From: Linum tenue
Taxonomy: Eukaryota > Streptophyta > Magnoliopsida > Malpighiales > Linaceae
Assembly (NCBI GenBank): GCA_946122785.1
Contig: CAMGYJ010000011.1
Coordinates: 21,701,007 to 21,765,006 of the forward strand
Reading direction: 5' to 3'
Length of the DNA stretch: 64,000 nt
The notes under the pieces: generated by a model
Database searches by the model: none
Seen by the model: only the letters and a program-made list of their open reading frames with translations
What the model was told of the DNA's origin: nothing
Shown here: in pieces, positions 30,033-40,875 of the stretch
How the letters are laid out: every line of letters starts with the position of its first letter
Numbering within the stretch: position 1 is the stretch's first letter
Program-made: the position numbers and the translations under genes

Positions 30033-33000
30033 ATGTTTGATTGGAACGACGAAGAGGTAACCCTTTCTTTGAATTGATTGTCTACTCTTCTCGCTTCATT
30101 TACTGCTTCTCTCTACTTCTCCGGGTGTTCTTCGTTCCTCAGAATCACTCAGTCGTGCCTTTGTTTTCTCGGTGTTCTTGTGCTTTTTCTGATTGCTAAA
30201 CATGAGATGAGGCGATGAAAGACCTAGATCCTGGCATGGTAATGGAGTTTCCTGAATGGTTTACAGCTCAGATTGCTGTCTTTTAGTAGGATGGATGGTC
30301 AACGTGGATTTCTGAAATAAGCTAGTGTCGGTCTTCCCTAGGAATCTCCTTTGGCTTTGAGATAAACTCTGGTGGGAAGTCTGTGGTTGTTTTTTGGCAG
30401 ATTGTTAGCAATGTCCCATTTCATGTTATGGTATGGTTGATCTGAACTCTTGGGAAGCTGCATCTATATATGGAATTCAGATGGAAAGAGTACTTTAGGT
30501 AGTGATACAATAACTGTCTCTGAACTATTGAATGACGGATGGCAGTATTTTGACATTCACTCTGAGATCTTTATAAGTTGCCCAAACTAACCTTTCGATG
30601 GTTAGAATTAAGTGTTTGTAGGATTTCTGCTGTAAATAATCTTTTCACTAATGGAGTTATCTGGGTAAAAGCAGTTCCCTGAAACTTTTATGTCGCAACA
30701 ATAGAGTGACATGCCTTCCTTCGTTGAGGACTAGAGGTGGATTATATGTGAAACTAGAAGAGAAAGCAGATAATCGTTTTAACTGTAGTTCCAAAATCTG
30801 AGGGATTCCAAAAACTTGAGCTACACATTGAGATTCAGGTAGTCATTCTTCGTCTGAGGATTGGATATGGCCTGATTCTAATAAGTTATAGGTTAGAGTT
30901 GGAAGGTGCTCTAAAATTTTGAGGATGAACCGAGTTCTGTGGGCTGGGCAGCCCACTAATGACTGTTTCTAGTAGTGAAATGTGTGCTGGATTTCCGTGG
31001 GTGCGTGCAAACCATTATGGAGAGTTTATTGAAATAGAAATACGTGGAACCTAGGAAAATGATCTTTCTCTTTCTCTTTCAGAAATGGGAGCAGAGATTG
31101 GAAGCTGACTGGAGGGTAAGGGGAAGTACAAAAGAATGTAGAGAAATGGTGAGAGGCAAACTGTTAGGATCGGAACAAATGCTTACCATGTGAAGGTGTT
31201 CTAAAACTTTTGATTCTGCCCAAATGAGATACAATGCTTCAATTAACTCACTTGAGGATTTGACATAATTTCATTCTTCGTCTGCTCACCATATAACTGC
31301 TATTTATGCATACATCAGCACCAACAATGGGGTAAGCTGCTGCACCGTCGACTTGTTTAGTTGTCTGGAAAACAAAAATCATTCGAGTAATTGAGTTTTA
31401 GTACATCAAATACTGCATCTGAAATATTTACTGCTAAGTGCTAACTCACACATGAATGATGGGGAAAAAATGGCTGTGTTAGTCTGTTTTTTTTTTTTTT
31501 TCAAATTCTAGGAACTTGAACTTTAGCTATATTAGAAGTTAAGGAGAATGATGTTTGTTATGATTTTGCATAAGAAGTATCGTTGACGTGATCTGAAATA
31601 GGGTTTGAAGTAATAGCATAATTGATCAGTAATAAAAAAAAATGAATGTAGCTTATAAAATGTCAGTTTAGATTATATCATTGAGAATCAATTCTTATTT
31701 CAAGGGACAAAGTGTTTTTTTGGGTAATGTAGCACTTGCAATGAATAGTTGTTCGTAAAATTTAGACTTAAACATTGTGTTTGTTTGAGCTACTTTTCCA
31801 ACTTAAATTCTAGGTACTAACAAATGAAACAATTCGCAATACACATACACAACTGACTGGCTGTATAGTATTTATTCTTCACAGAGAACTTACGAGAGTT
31901 CTAATCTGTTTGAAGAACTTTAAGAATCATCTCTGTTGTTTGTTGTGGGTAGATAACCCTTGCCACTTGATTTGCAGTTAACAAGCATAATATGGGATGC
32001 AGCTGAGGGCAGTGACAACCATATCGTACCTTATCCAGGGGCAAGTGAAGCTTATAGCAGAAAGAGGGAATGGACTCATGAAGCTAGTAACAATAAGCTA
32101 GAGGAGCAGAAAGCTTTTGCAACTGACGTTGCTACCAATGGCGAAAAGCCGAAGAGCACTTCAAACGTCCACAATAGTGAAGGAACTTCAACCTCAGGAT
32201 ATCACATGGACCCTTGGCCTGCCAAAATTAATCAGGATTCCTTTGAAACTTCTGGGTCTAGTTTAAGTGAGATTACCAAATTTGACTCTTCTGGAGGTGG
32301 TGATATATCACATTTAAAATATAAAAGCAATTAAAGATACTTTTTTCCTATAGGATGTAGGCACTCTAATGTGAGGTTCTGATTGCAGTAGAGGCGACCA
32401 AGGCCAATAAAGACCTTGAAATTTACCAAAATCCTGATGAAGGTGAGGAACAAGCTGGCTTTGTTGATTACAGTTGGGCTGATATTGGAAGCTTTGATGA
32501 CCTTGATCGAATTTTCAGGTAATCCATGTTTCAAAATTTGGAATTCTGGGTCATATTATGACTGCCCAGTTCATCTTCATAAAGTTCTGTTTGTTGTTTT
32601 GAGGAGCTGCATTAAGATATACAGTCCAATATTTGTGTAATAATAACCATCTAGTTTAGTATCCTAACAAGTGTTTTGATTTTGCCAGCAACGATGATTC
32701 CATTTTTGGGAACGTAAATCTTGGTACTTCTGAAGGGCTGTGGTCTTCCTCGAAAGAAGTGCCAAGTAGCCCAGAGAAATACTTACCCCTATCCTCGGAG
32801 CCTCCCAGTTTAAAAGTAGGGGTCCCAGGGGGTACATCCGAGCAGTTTGAGCAGCAGTTTGCCCCTGGTTATGCGGGAGTGACTGATCACACATCTTCTG
32901 CTGCACAGAGTGCACATGCCACTGGGAAGTCCGCAGAAAATGGTGGCGCTGAAAGTGATATCACTGTTAATGAGCAGGTGCTGAAAGTAAATTTGTGAAC

Positions 33001-35120
33001 AATGGATATCTCATTTACTTATTTGTGTTATGGAATCTCAAATGTTTGTTCTTTTCACTGTTTTTCAGACAGATTTGAAAGGACAACTAAGGGATACTGC
33101 AGTGAACTCACGGCTAACGGTGGAAAGTGCTGTAATGTCAAATAAATTGGCGGATAAGGTAGCTCCTCTCTCGGTGGATTTGTGAGAATGTTAATTAGTA
33201 TAATGCTCGACATGTGATACATAGAATTGCTTGTGCTGAACATATTTGAGATGGATAAAGCAGCACTTATGCTGAAAAAATCTCGATCCAGTCCAGGTTT
33301 GGCTACCAATTGAAGAAACTGGACAGGATTTCTAAATATTACATTCCAATCCTGTCCAGCCATACTGACACAACTCTCGGCAGTAGGCACTACAATCACT
33401 GTTAGGCTTGATTGTTTTCATTATGTTTTATCAGGTCATCTCCAATCCTCTATGGTCGCCTGAATATGACATTAGGGAATATGAAATCAGCAGTTGGCTT
33501 TTCTGAAGCTCCAAAATTTGAAAGCATTTATCAATTTGAAAATGTCCAATGCCCCGTTAATTAACTGGATCATGCCGATCTTGCACAAGATGTAAGGTTG
33601 TGAAGCTAACAGTTACCTTTTCTTCTTGTTTGTTTAATTTGTGCAAATAGGTCCACAAGCAAAAGAAAAACTTGAAAGGTCGGAAAAAGATGATACAGAA
33701 AAGTCAAGTGAACTCATGCCCAACTGCATATCATAACTGGAATACATCGGGAACTCCTCCTAGTCAATTCAAGGATTTAGTTGCACCGCTCATAGTGCAA
33801 TCTTCTCCTTCTCCAGTTCTCAGACAGCAAATGCAATTCTCCAGTCCTTTTGTGGCCTCCTCTGGATATGGGAATGCTAATCTAACAAACTGTTCATCTG
33901 TGCCTGTGATATCTCATGCTCAGTCATTGGAATTCAAGCATCAGTCTGTGCCTCCTGGCTATGATGTGTCGACAAATCAAACCTCCATAAACAATTTCAA
34001 CAGCACTGCAGGGAAAGGTAAGATGATGACATCTCAGGAAAAAATTGAAAAATTAAGGAGGCGGCAGCAGATGCGGGCTATGCTTGCCATTCAGAAACAG
34101 CAACAGCAGTTTGTTAATCATCAAGTTCCATGCCGAGATCATTCCATCAACAAAAGAGCATGGGAGGAAACTCAAGTTCAGCACAGTAGTGGCGGAGCTG
34201 ATCTAGTAGAAGCTGAGGACCCAAGTAGCTTATCTACTTTTGAGCTGGAATCACCACTTGCACAGGATGATTCTAGTATGGCGTCTCTCCCTGTGAAACA
34301 CTATGGAACAGAAGAGTCAACCCTTCACCAGCTTCAAGATATAATTGCAAAGGTATGCATGCTGGGCTTGACATGATTCCATTTTTGTTTGCTGAATGAG
34401 CAATAGACCAACGCCAATGCCAAATCCCATATATTTTGGCTGCATTTTTTTTTTTTTTTTATAATGGTGATATTTTGGCTGCAGTTGGATGTCAGGATTC
34501 GACTTTGCATACGAGATAGCTTGTTTCGCTTGGCTCAAAGTGCAACGCTAAGGCATTCTGTGAACGAAACTAGATGTACTAACATCAGTTGCAAGGATGA
34601 GCTTGCTGTTAAACAGAAAGCTACCAGTGGTCATGACAGGTTGGCGGAAATATACATTACTCAAGCTCACATGGTCATATCCAGGTCATTTGGCTTGTTT
34701 TAGTTTTCAAAAGCCTACTTTGATGCTATTATGAACTCTATTCTACATTGTTGTAGGAGTACCATGATACTTGAAGAAGAAACCAAGACCAACCCAATCG
34801 ATCGAATCGTGGCTCATTTGCTCTTTCATAGACCTCGGGAACTGCCTGGAAAACTTCCTGATACTCCTGAGTCACCACCTGTTTCTTCCAAGCTCCCACT
34901 GGAATGCAAGGGTGAATCAGAAGAACAGCAAATGAGCTTCCTCTCTGAGACACCAAGAGATGATCAACAAAACTTTTCGGGCTCTAGAACTTGCCTATCA
35001 GGTGATCACAACCCTACCGATTCTCGGACTCAAAATGTTACAGAATCGGAAACGTCAGAGAATGCATCAAACAGCGTACTGGGAGGTGAGGTTGGTAGAG
35101 GTGTGGAAACCTCAATATGA
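30033..35120 (+). CDS. LNK2: LNK2, night light-inducible and clock-regulated protein (8 coding exons)
   Basis: Exons by splice signals: 30033-30056, 31978-32299, 32389-32518, 32689-32977, 33069-33158, 33651-34352, 34485-34639 and 34757-35120. They join in frame to 691 codons; Arabidopsis LNK2 is somewhat shorter. The start MFDWNDEE|LTSIIWD is the LNK2 N-terminus. Other conserved blocks are SGYHMDPWP, FVDYSWADIGSFDDLDRIFS, GLWSSSKEVPSSP, TSQEKIEKLRRRQQMRAMLA followed by poly-Gln, IRLCIRDSLFRLAQSA and TNPIDRIVAHLLFHRP. LNK2 is a nuclear co-activator without DNA-binding domain that works with RVE8/RVE4 MYB factors on evening genes such as PRR5 and TOC1. The exon 2 donor (GTGATA) and exon 7 donor (34640, alternative 34685, same phase) are less sure. 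A decayed extra exon lies at 33435-33591. Confidence 0.9.
30057..31977 (+). other. LNK2 intron 1 (1.9 kb)
   Basis: It runs from GTAACC after MFDWNDEE to TTTGCAG before LTSII. The first coding exon is only 24 bases. The intron is AT-rich with poly-T runs near 31488 and no recognisable gene or transposon with clear ends. A long first intron in a clock gene may hold regulatory sites, but none can be named. Confidence 0.7.
33435..33591 (+). pseudogene. Decayed LNK2 exon
   Basis: It is bounded by TTTTATCAG before 33435 and GTAAGG after 33591, so both splice signals look good. In the phase of the next exon it reads TLGNMKSAVGFSEAPKFES, then IYQFENVQCPVN, a TAA (33559-33561), LDHADLAQD, and would join VHKQKKN at 33651. 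In the phase left by exon 5 it reads VISNPLWSPE and soon hits TGA. Its 157-base length is not a multiple of three, so there is both a frameshift and a nonsense codon. The coding-like character and splice sites suggest a former exon. Skipping it joins exons 5 and 6 in frame. Confidence 0.5.
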
Positions 35121-35517
35121 GCAAAAACAGTGCTCCACCGGTGGATCTATATGTATAATAGGGGTAAATTTCTTTCCTGTTGATCTCCGTCATGGCACTT
35201 GTAACCAGTTTTTTATCGTCCGCTAAGTGGAATCTCGTCAACAGGGGAGGATATTCATAGGGCTACAAACACAAGACTTATAGACTACTCGTTAAGCTTG
35301 TAAGAAGCTTGAGGAGAATATGCCGTTGAATTAAATACCTTCGGTTCATATCTCGAAATCGTGGCGGCCAAGGGCTATTTGGCAGTCATGCTTTATGTTC
35401 GGAATTTTGGAGACTGGACCCTTGTTGAGTTGTTGTTTCCCTCTAAGTTCAATGATACTCAGGAGAGAGAGTAGTGGTGAGGTCATCAAGACCAAGCTTG
35501 CTTAAGATGAAGGATCA
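35121..35517 (+). other. LNK2 3' UTR and downstream sequence
   Basis: The first 200 bp or so are probably the 3' untranslated region (AT-rich, with GAATTAAAT near 35325 as a weak polyadenylation signal). The rest leads to the retrotransposon LTR at 35518. No coding sequence is recognised. Confidence 0.5.
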
Positions 35518-35876
35518 TGATAGAAACCCAATTCCCGGATTTTTTCATAATTATCATTATTATTAGTATTATGATTCATTTAGATATGGTTTGTAGTATT
35601 TGAGTCATATTAGGATAGTCTATTAGGTTTTTCCAGTCTTTCGTTATAAATATGTACCTTGCGTTTTATTGAGAATCTATTAGCAGAATCTCTATCTAAA
35701 CCTTAATCTCTGTCTCTCTCAAATCTCGTCTATCCTTCTTTCTAAAGGCTTCGGCGTTCTTCTTGTTCTTCCCCAATTCTGTTTTGAATCCCTAATTCTC
35801 TTCTAAATCCCTAAATCTCCATCAATTCCCAATTTCCCGACCCATTCGATAGAACCCTAGAAATAGATTTCTATCA
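35518..35876 (+). repeat. 5' LTR (359 bp) of the RTM2-carrying element
   Basis: TG...CA ends. TATAAATATG near 35645 is a likely TATA box. It is very similar to 38775-39155; differences include a shorter ATT/AAT run near 35545-35570. Confidence 0.88.
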
Positions 35877-35885
35877 TTTGGTAAT

Positions 35886-35898
35886 TGGTATCAGAGCC
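35886..35898 (+). other. Primer binding site, initiator tRNA-Met
   Basis: TGGTATCAGAGCC lies nine bases after the LTR. The ATG of the captured frame is the very next codon (35899). Confidence 0.92.
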
Positions 35899-36621
35899 AT
35901 GGTCACGAATCTGAGTTCGTCACAACTCTCAACCAGGGACGAACGTGTGTTTGAAGACCTCGAACCAAGCATCACTAGGATGGAGTATCGTCGGTATGTT
36001 CGCTTCTCCTTCTTCTTGCCTAGGTTCGAGAGAGAGCACATAGAGGTACAGAGAACGTCATTGAATGAGCTGATTATTACGGCAGAGCGTCCATTGGGTT
36101 ACGATCATAGATGGATCCGTTTCAAGAGGCACATCGAACTCGAGGAATTCTACAATGTTGCACACTGCAGCGCTGGCTTCGGAATATGCAATCTCAACGT
36201 CCAGGTTCCAAGCATAATTCCCCCAGTTGTAGTCGAAGAAGATGATCCGGCCGTGAAAGACTTTAGCGACTAGCAGCCGCTTCTGACGACCACTACAGGG
36301 CTTTTTGATTCGCTGCTTTCAACTACCACCAACAACCCGTCGAGTTATGAAGCCAAGACAAAACCTCCGCCAATTAACGCTGTGCCAACCACCGACCACC
36401 AGGGAAAGTACTCGACGCCGGTGGAGAGTGAGGTACTATCGAAGAAGAAATCAGCGGAGGAGACTCAACAAACCCCGACGTCTTCCTTTGAGGCGATTGT
36501 AGGGGAGCAATCCATAGCGGCTTCGGCTGCCGCATGGAGCGCCAAGGAGCCTGCATCGAATCTGGAAGGGGAGAAGGTAAATCCTAGAACGAACCCAATC
36601 CTATTGGAAAACTCCAATTGA
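35899..36621 (+). pseudogene. RTM2-like alpha-crystallin (HSP20) domain protein inside a retrotransposon
   Basis: From the ATG touching the primer site, 125 residues are open to TAG at 36271-36273. Residues 18-105 form an alpha-crystallin domain: ERVFEDLEPSI, FFLPRFEREHIEVQ, NELIITAERPLGYDHRW, IRFKRHIELEEFYNV and AGFGICNLNVQVPSI, matching the beta strands of plant RTM2-type HSP20-like proteins (GERPL and W-x-RF signatures). Past the TAG, the same frame runs on for 116 codons as a Pro/Thr/Ser/Lys-rich tail (KTKPPPINAVPTTDHQGKY), like the disordered tail of RTM2 proteins. The TAG could be a changed CAG. RTM2 relatives are membrane-linked proteins that restrict potyvirus movement; whether this copy does anything is unknown. 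No transmembrane segment is seen. Confidence 0.78.
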
Positions 36622-37643
36622 TGGCTGGAAATTCAGGAAGAAGAGACAAATGTGGAAGCTCCTGAAGGTTAAAACGGCGGAGCAAATTCACAAGGATCCT
36701 TCGACAGCGGCATTGAACTCGCCGTCACTCCTGACTGGAGAGGCTAGGGCGACCAGAAGCACTGGGAGTCGCTCGAGATCGACGGAGCTCCGTGTCTGCA
36801 CCGTTCGACGGGGAGAGGCAGTGGCGGCGTCGGGTTCCCAGCTCGAGCCACTGAAACGGCAACCGAGGAGGGCTCCACGGGGCGCGCTGGTCAACGGGTG
36901 AGACGCGAAGAAAACCTGGAAAGGAGCCTTCGTTGGAATGGAGAATCGTGTAGCCAGAGAAGAAGAAAGCGGCACAGGCGAGGCGGGAGCTGCAGAAGGA
37001 AGAAGCGTCGGAGTCGGGTGACCGCGCGACAATCGCGATCGTGGCGGAAGCTGGCTCACCTCCTAACCGCCGCCGGGTGGTCTGCTTGCCGGCGGAGATG
37101 GGAGCTACGAAGGCAGCTGACACGATGAGGGGTAAGAAGTCAAAGGAAGAGATTGACGGTTCTGGATTTCCTTCTCGTACAACCCTAGACTGCGCACTAC
37201 AGCGGCAAGCCATTCCATTGGGCCGAACGGTCTGGGACATCGGTCGAGATGGGTCAGCGTGAGCGGGCCGGGTAGAGGTAATCTACCTTGGACATGGACT
37301 GGCTTTGAAGAAGAAGCTCAAGGTGTTTGCTTTGGGTCGGGCCGATTGAATCACTTGTTTGGAGAGGCCAAACCTTGGATCAAACATATGAAGAGCTTGG
37401 CCGGCCAATGGGAGGATGTGGGCCGCGGTTGGGAAAGAAGTGGGTCGGGAGAGATTTATGTCATGAGCCAAGTCTGAGAGAATAAAAGAGTTTCAAGAGA
37501 GCAATGGGCCGGGTTATTGGAGTGTTGAGCCTCGTATGGGCTGTCTGCAGAGACGGACTAGGTCCAACGTGGGCTATGATTTGAGGGAGATAAGTGTGAA
37601 AGAAAAAGAAGATGGGCTGAGTCTGGAAGGAATTAAGCCCAAC
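36622..37643 (+). other. Internal non-coding part of the RTM2-carrying element
   Basis: GC-rich (36700-37260) and then purine-rich. The open frames on both strands are short and overlap one another, as expected from composition. Strings such as GGGCCGGG and TGGGCCG recur (37265-37540). No domain is recognised. Confidence 0.5.
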
Positions 37644-38253
37644 TAGGGGTGGGCAACGGGAAACGGGTACCCAAATACCCGCTATATTTGTTGCGGGATG
37701 GGATTTGGGATGAAGAATCTCAACATCGGGTACCCGTGGGTTACCCTCTAATACCCGTTTGGGTACGTGTATTACCCATTAGGATTTATTAAATTTCATT
37801 TAGGCATTTAGCCCAAATCTGAAACCCAATTAGTCCCCACCCCAAGTCACCTCCTACCCGAGCCCAGTCACTTGCCCAGTCCTATTTCCTATACTTGACC
37901 AGGCCCTCTCTCTCACTTGGCCCTCTCTCTTGCATTTTCATGTTGTTCTTTAAGTGTACAGTAGCATTCATTTCATGTTGACAATAGCAATCATTTCATG
38001 CAGGGATTAAGGGGAGTAGGCGATAATAGCTACGTGTTTATGGGGAAATTTTGTTTGATGTGTAATTTTAATATTATGTTTCAGGTGATTTTGTACTTGT
38101 TCCTATATTAAACGGGTAATTTGGGTACCCGTTATCCGTCCCATACGGGTTAACGGGTACCTGTTACCCGTACGGGTTTGGGATATGGGATGAACTTTGA
38201 CCTCCAATGGGATTGGGTACCCATTTCTCGTCCCGTTTTGTTTCCCACCCCTA
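37644..38253 (+). mobile_element. hAT-type element (610 bp) nested in the retrotransposon
   Basis: Flanked by AGCCCAAC at 37636-37643 and 38254-38261. Inverted ends TAGGGGTGGGCAACGGG and TAGGGGTGGGAAACAAA (reverse complement). Both arms are rich in GGGTACCC/CCCGTT repeats. No transposase. Confidence 0.92.
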
Positions 38254-38774
38254 AGCCCAACTTAGGGTTTGGCTTGAAGAAAGCAGATTTGGAGGGATTT
38301 GTTGTGATGGTAGATGGGCTTGTAAGCGAGTCAAGCCTGCACGAAATTGAGAGGAGGAACGGTACAAGGAAGCTTGACATTGGGTTGGGCCCTGCCTCAT
38401 TCCTTCAAGCAATTGTGGGCCAAGCAAAAAAGGAAGAAAGAGCAGGTTGGGAGAAGCTATGAGATATTTTCGTAACCAAATCTATGGAGCAATTCATGGA
38501 GAATTACCTTGAAGACCCCAAGCTACATCATAAAGAAAAACATTTTTTTATCCTTATTTCTTGGGTTTTGAAAAGGATGAGAAAGAATTTTCCGGCCATG
38601 ATAAACGAGACATGTGTCACGTGAATCGAGAAGAGTTAATTCAAGTTGGAGCTGCGAGAGAAAAGTTCATTCATGGACTCGAGCGCAACTGGAAACGAAG
38701 AAAGCGAAAGTTCAAGGAAAAGTGGGTCGAGTCGGTCACCCTCGAGGGCAAGGTTGGTCTCAAGGGGGAGGGGA

Positions 38775-39155
38775 TGATAGAAACCCAATTTCAGGGTTCT
38801 ATCATAATTATCATAATAATAATAATAATAATTATTATTATTATTATTAGGATTTATTTACATATGGTTAGTAGTATTTGAGTCATATTAGGATAGTCTA
38901 TTAGGTTTTTCCAGTCTTTCGTTATAAATATGTACCTTGCGTTTTATGGAGAATCAATTAGCAAAATCTCTATCTAAACCCTTATCTCTTTCTCTCTCAA
39001 ATCTCGTCTATCCTTCTTTCTAGAGGCTTCGGCCGTTCTTTCTGTTCTTCCCCAATTCTGTTTTGAATCCTTAATTCTCTTCTAAATCCCTAAATCTCCA
39101 TTAATTCCCAACTTCCCAACTCATTCGATAGAACCCTAGAAATAGGTTTCTACCA
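38775..39155 (+). repeat. 3' LTR (381 bp) of the RTM2-carrying element
   Basis: Same ends as the 5' LTR. The AT-rich start has expanded to a palindromic (AAT)n(ATT)n run at about 38813-38850, which accounts for most of the length difference. It is preceded by a 13-base polypurine tract. Confidence 0.88.
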
Positions 39156-39930
39156 AGGGCTAAGGCTTTTCGAGATCAAATTGCAAGTTATTTGGCTAAG
39201 GACTTGGAAGGCACAAGTTTGGATTTTCTAGAAGGAAAGTCAATCACACTTTTGAGCTTTGTGGATCAAGAGTAGAACGAAATTGGGCTCAAAGGGAGAA
39301 AAGTAGGGTCGACCATGGATAAGAGTTCTCAAGGTGTGAATGGAATGTCAAGTGTGAAAGGAGGTTCTGGTTGATGAAATTACTATTTGTTAAGGTTTTT
39401 GTTTTCCTTTTTCAAGTAGGTTTTGTTTTTCCCTAGTTGCTTTAGAATTGGGTTCGAGTGTCTATATAAGGAGGCCAAACCATTGTGTTTTGTGATCAAG
39501 TTATCATTAATCAAATTGAGTGTTTTCAAGTTCAATTGTTCAAGTGAATGGTTTTGCTTAATCTCTCATTTGAGGATTCGGGAGAATTGAGTGGTCTCTT
39601 ATCCACTAAAGAATGCGTCCAGTTGTGGTGAGCATCGACGATATCGGTTGGCCTTATCCACGAGTTCGAGATTGTTTGATTGGTTTCATATACCAATTGG
39701 CCCTTCTCACGAGTTTGGATATGTTTTATCGATTTTCGTGTTGTTCAAAAGAGGAGAAAAGCTTACAAAAAAAGTTCGACATTGTACAAGTCTGATTTTG
39801 GTCCGAGTTTATGAGGATTCTCAAATTAGGGTCATCTCAAGTAGGTTGCAGAGGAGCCATGTTCATGGGTCGGGAGCTCGTTTACACTCGTCTCGTTTAC
39901 TTTTGAGTCGAGGTTGAGGTATGCCTAGTT
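39156..39930 (+). mobile_element. Gypsy polyprotein tail and LTR fragment
   Basis: 39156-39270 reads AKAFRDQIASYLAKDLEGTS, like the last residues of plant gypsy polyproteins, and ends in stops. From about 39374 (TGATGAAATTACTATTTG) the sequence looks like an LTR with a TATA box (TCTATATAAGG near 39460). The right LTR border was not found. The RTM2-carrying element appears to have landed beside or inside this element. Confidence 0.5.
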
Positions 39931-40861
39931 TAGTTTGAAAGATTTTCTAGTCAACTCGATTTGGTGGTCTATTTAGTTCAATTTGCGAACTGGCTTATAG
40001 TACGACAAGTGAGTGAGATAGTATTCAATAGATCTATAATTTGTAATTTCACTTAAACCTTACAAAAATGGTTAACGAACCTATGACTCATGAATAAGAA
40101 TATTATAAGTAGAATACACATAATAACACTGTAAACCAAAAATTTAAAATAAAAATAATCATAAACAAAATTTAGTACAAGAAATTATTTTCTTCCAAAA
40201 AAATAAAGATTTAATTATTAATGTATTCCTATAGCCTTTAAGTGTAATTATGTTTTGGTTATTTTTGAAAATAGAAAGCATTTTAAACTAATAAATTGTC
40301 ATGTTGTCCATTGGGGTAGTTCGGCCCTGTTGTATCTTTTACAGAAGCAGTTTTTAGCCGGAGCATTTAGATTGGTACTTTTATAAAAAAAATTAGTTGT
40401 TTGACTGCGAAACTATTAGAAGTGCTTTTTTATATAAGAGATCATGTAAAATGACTAAAAAAATTACTAATATAAAATATATTTTTTTAAAAGAATAAAA
40501 CGTAGTCGATTATTTTTATATGAAATAATATTATTTATAGATTTATTTTATTTAAATATGATATAATTTATAGAAAATTATATTTTTTAAATAAAATTAA
40601 AATATGGTAAGGACAATCTTATATTTTCAAAACAACTTTTAACAAAAGCTCCAATATAAAAGCACTTTTCAGCTTTTCAAAAATCGAACTTTTGAAGGTG
40701 TTTGGAGCTGATTCAACTTTTGAAACAAAAAATCACTTATAAAAACTGGATCATAAGCAATAACAATAAAATTTGTTCGCTTATTGACCCAATGTAGATG
40801 CCTAGTTGAAAGCAACTTTTGTCGTTAGTAAGAAGACTTGAGTTTGAAATCCCAGCAACCA
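39931..40861. other. AT-rich stretch without recognisable genes
   Basis: Very AT-rich (especially 40030-40230 and 40380-40660) with no coding frame. Strings like AAGCACTTTTCAGCTTTTC near 40660 and GTGTTTGGAGCTGATTCAAC near 40700 resemble ends of plant DNA transposons, but no paired ends could be set. Confidence 0.4.
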
Positions 40862-40875
40862 CTACATTTTTAAAT

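Larger units (their letters stand above)
35518..39155 (+). mobile_element. Non-autonomous LTR retrotransposon carrying an HSP20/RTM2-like ORF
   Basis: LTRs at 35518-35876 and 38775-39155 share both ends (TGATAGAAACCC ... GATTTCTATCA or GGTTTCTACCA). After the left LTR comes a tRNA-Met primer site (35886-35898). Before the right LTR is a polypurine tract (AAGGGGGAGGGGA, 38762-38774). The interior has no gag, integrase or RT, only an alpha-crystallin-domain frame and GC-rich non-coding sequence, plus a nested hAT element (37644-38253). The 5-bp flanks (GATCA left, AGGGC right) do not match, so the target duplication is lost or the element is recombinant. It would need enzymes from another element to move. 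Confidence 0.88.

Noticed and set aside
32300..32388. Reading LNK2 exon 2 on to the TAA at 32332
   Set aside because: The next exon clearly continues LNK2 homology (FVDYSWADIGSF), and an 89-bp intron with GT...AG restores the frame.
35886..35898. Idea that the RTM2-like frame is an ordinary host gene beside a solo LTR
   Set aside because: The primer site touches its ATG, and a polypurine tract plus second LTR lie downstream, so it is inside the element.
36688..37240. Overlapping 123- and 171-residue minus-strand frames in the RTM2-carrying element
   Set aside because: GC-rich sequence with few stops in any frame; no start context, no domain, and they overlap each other.
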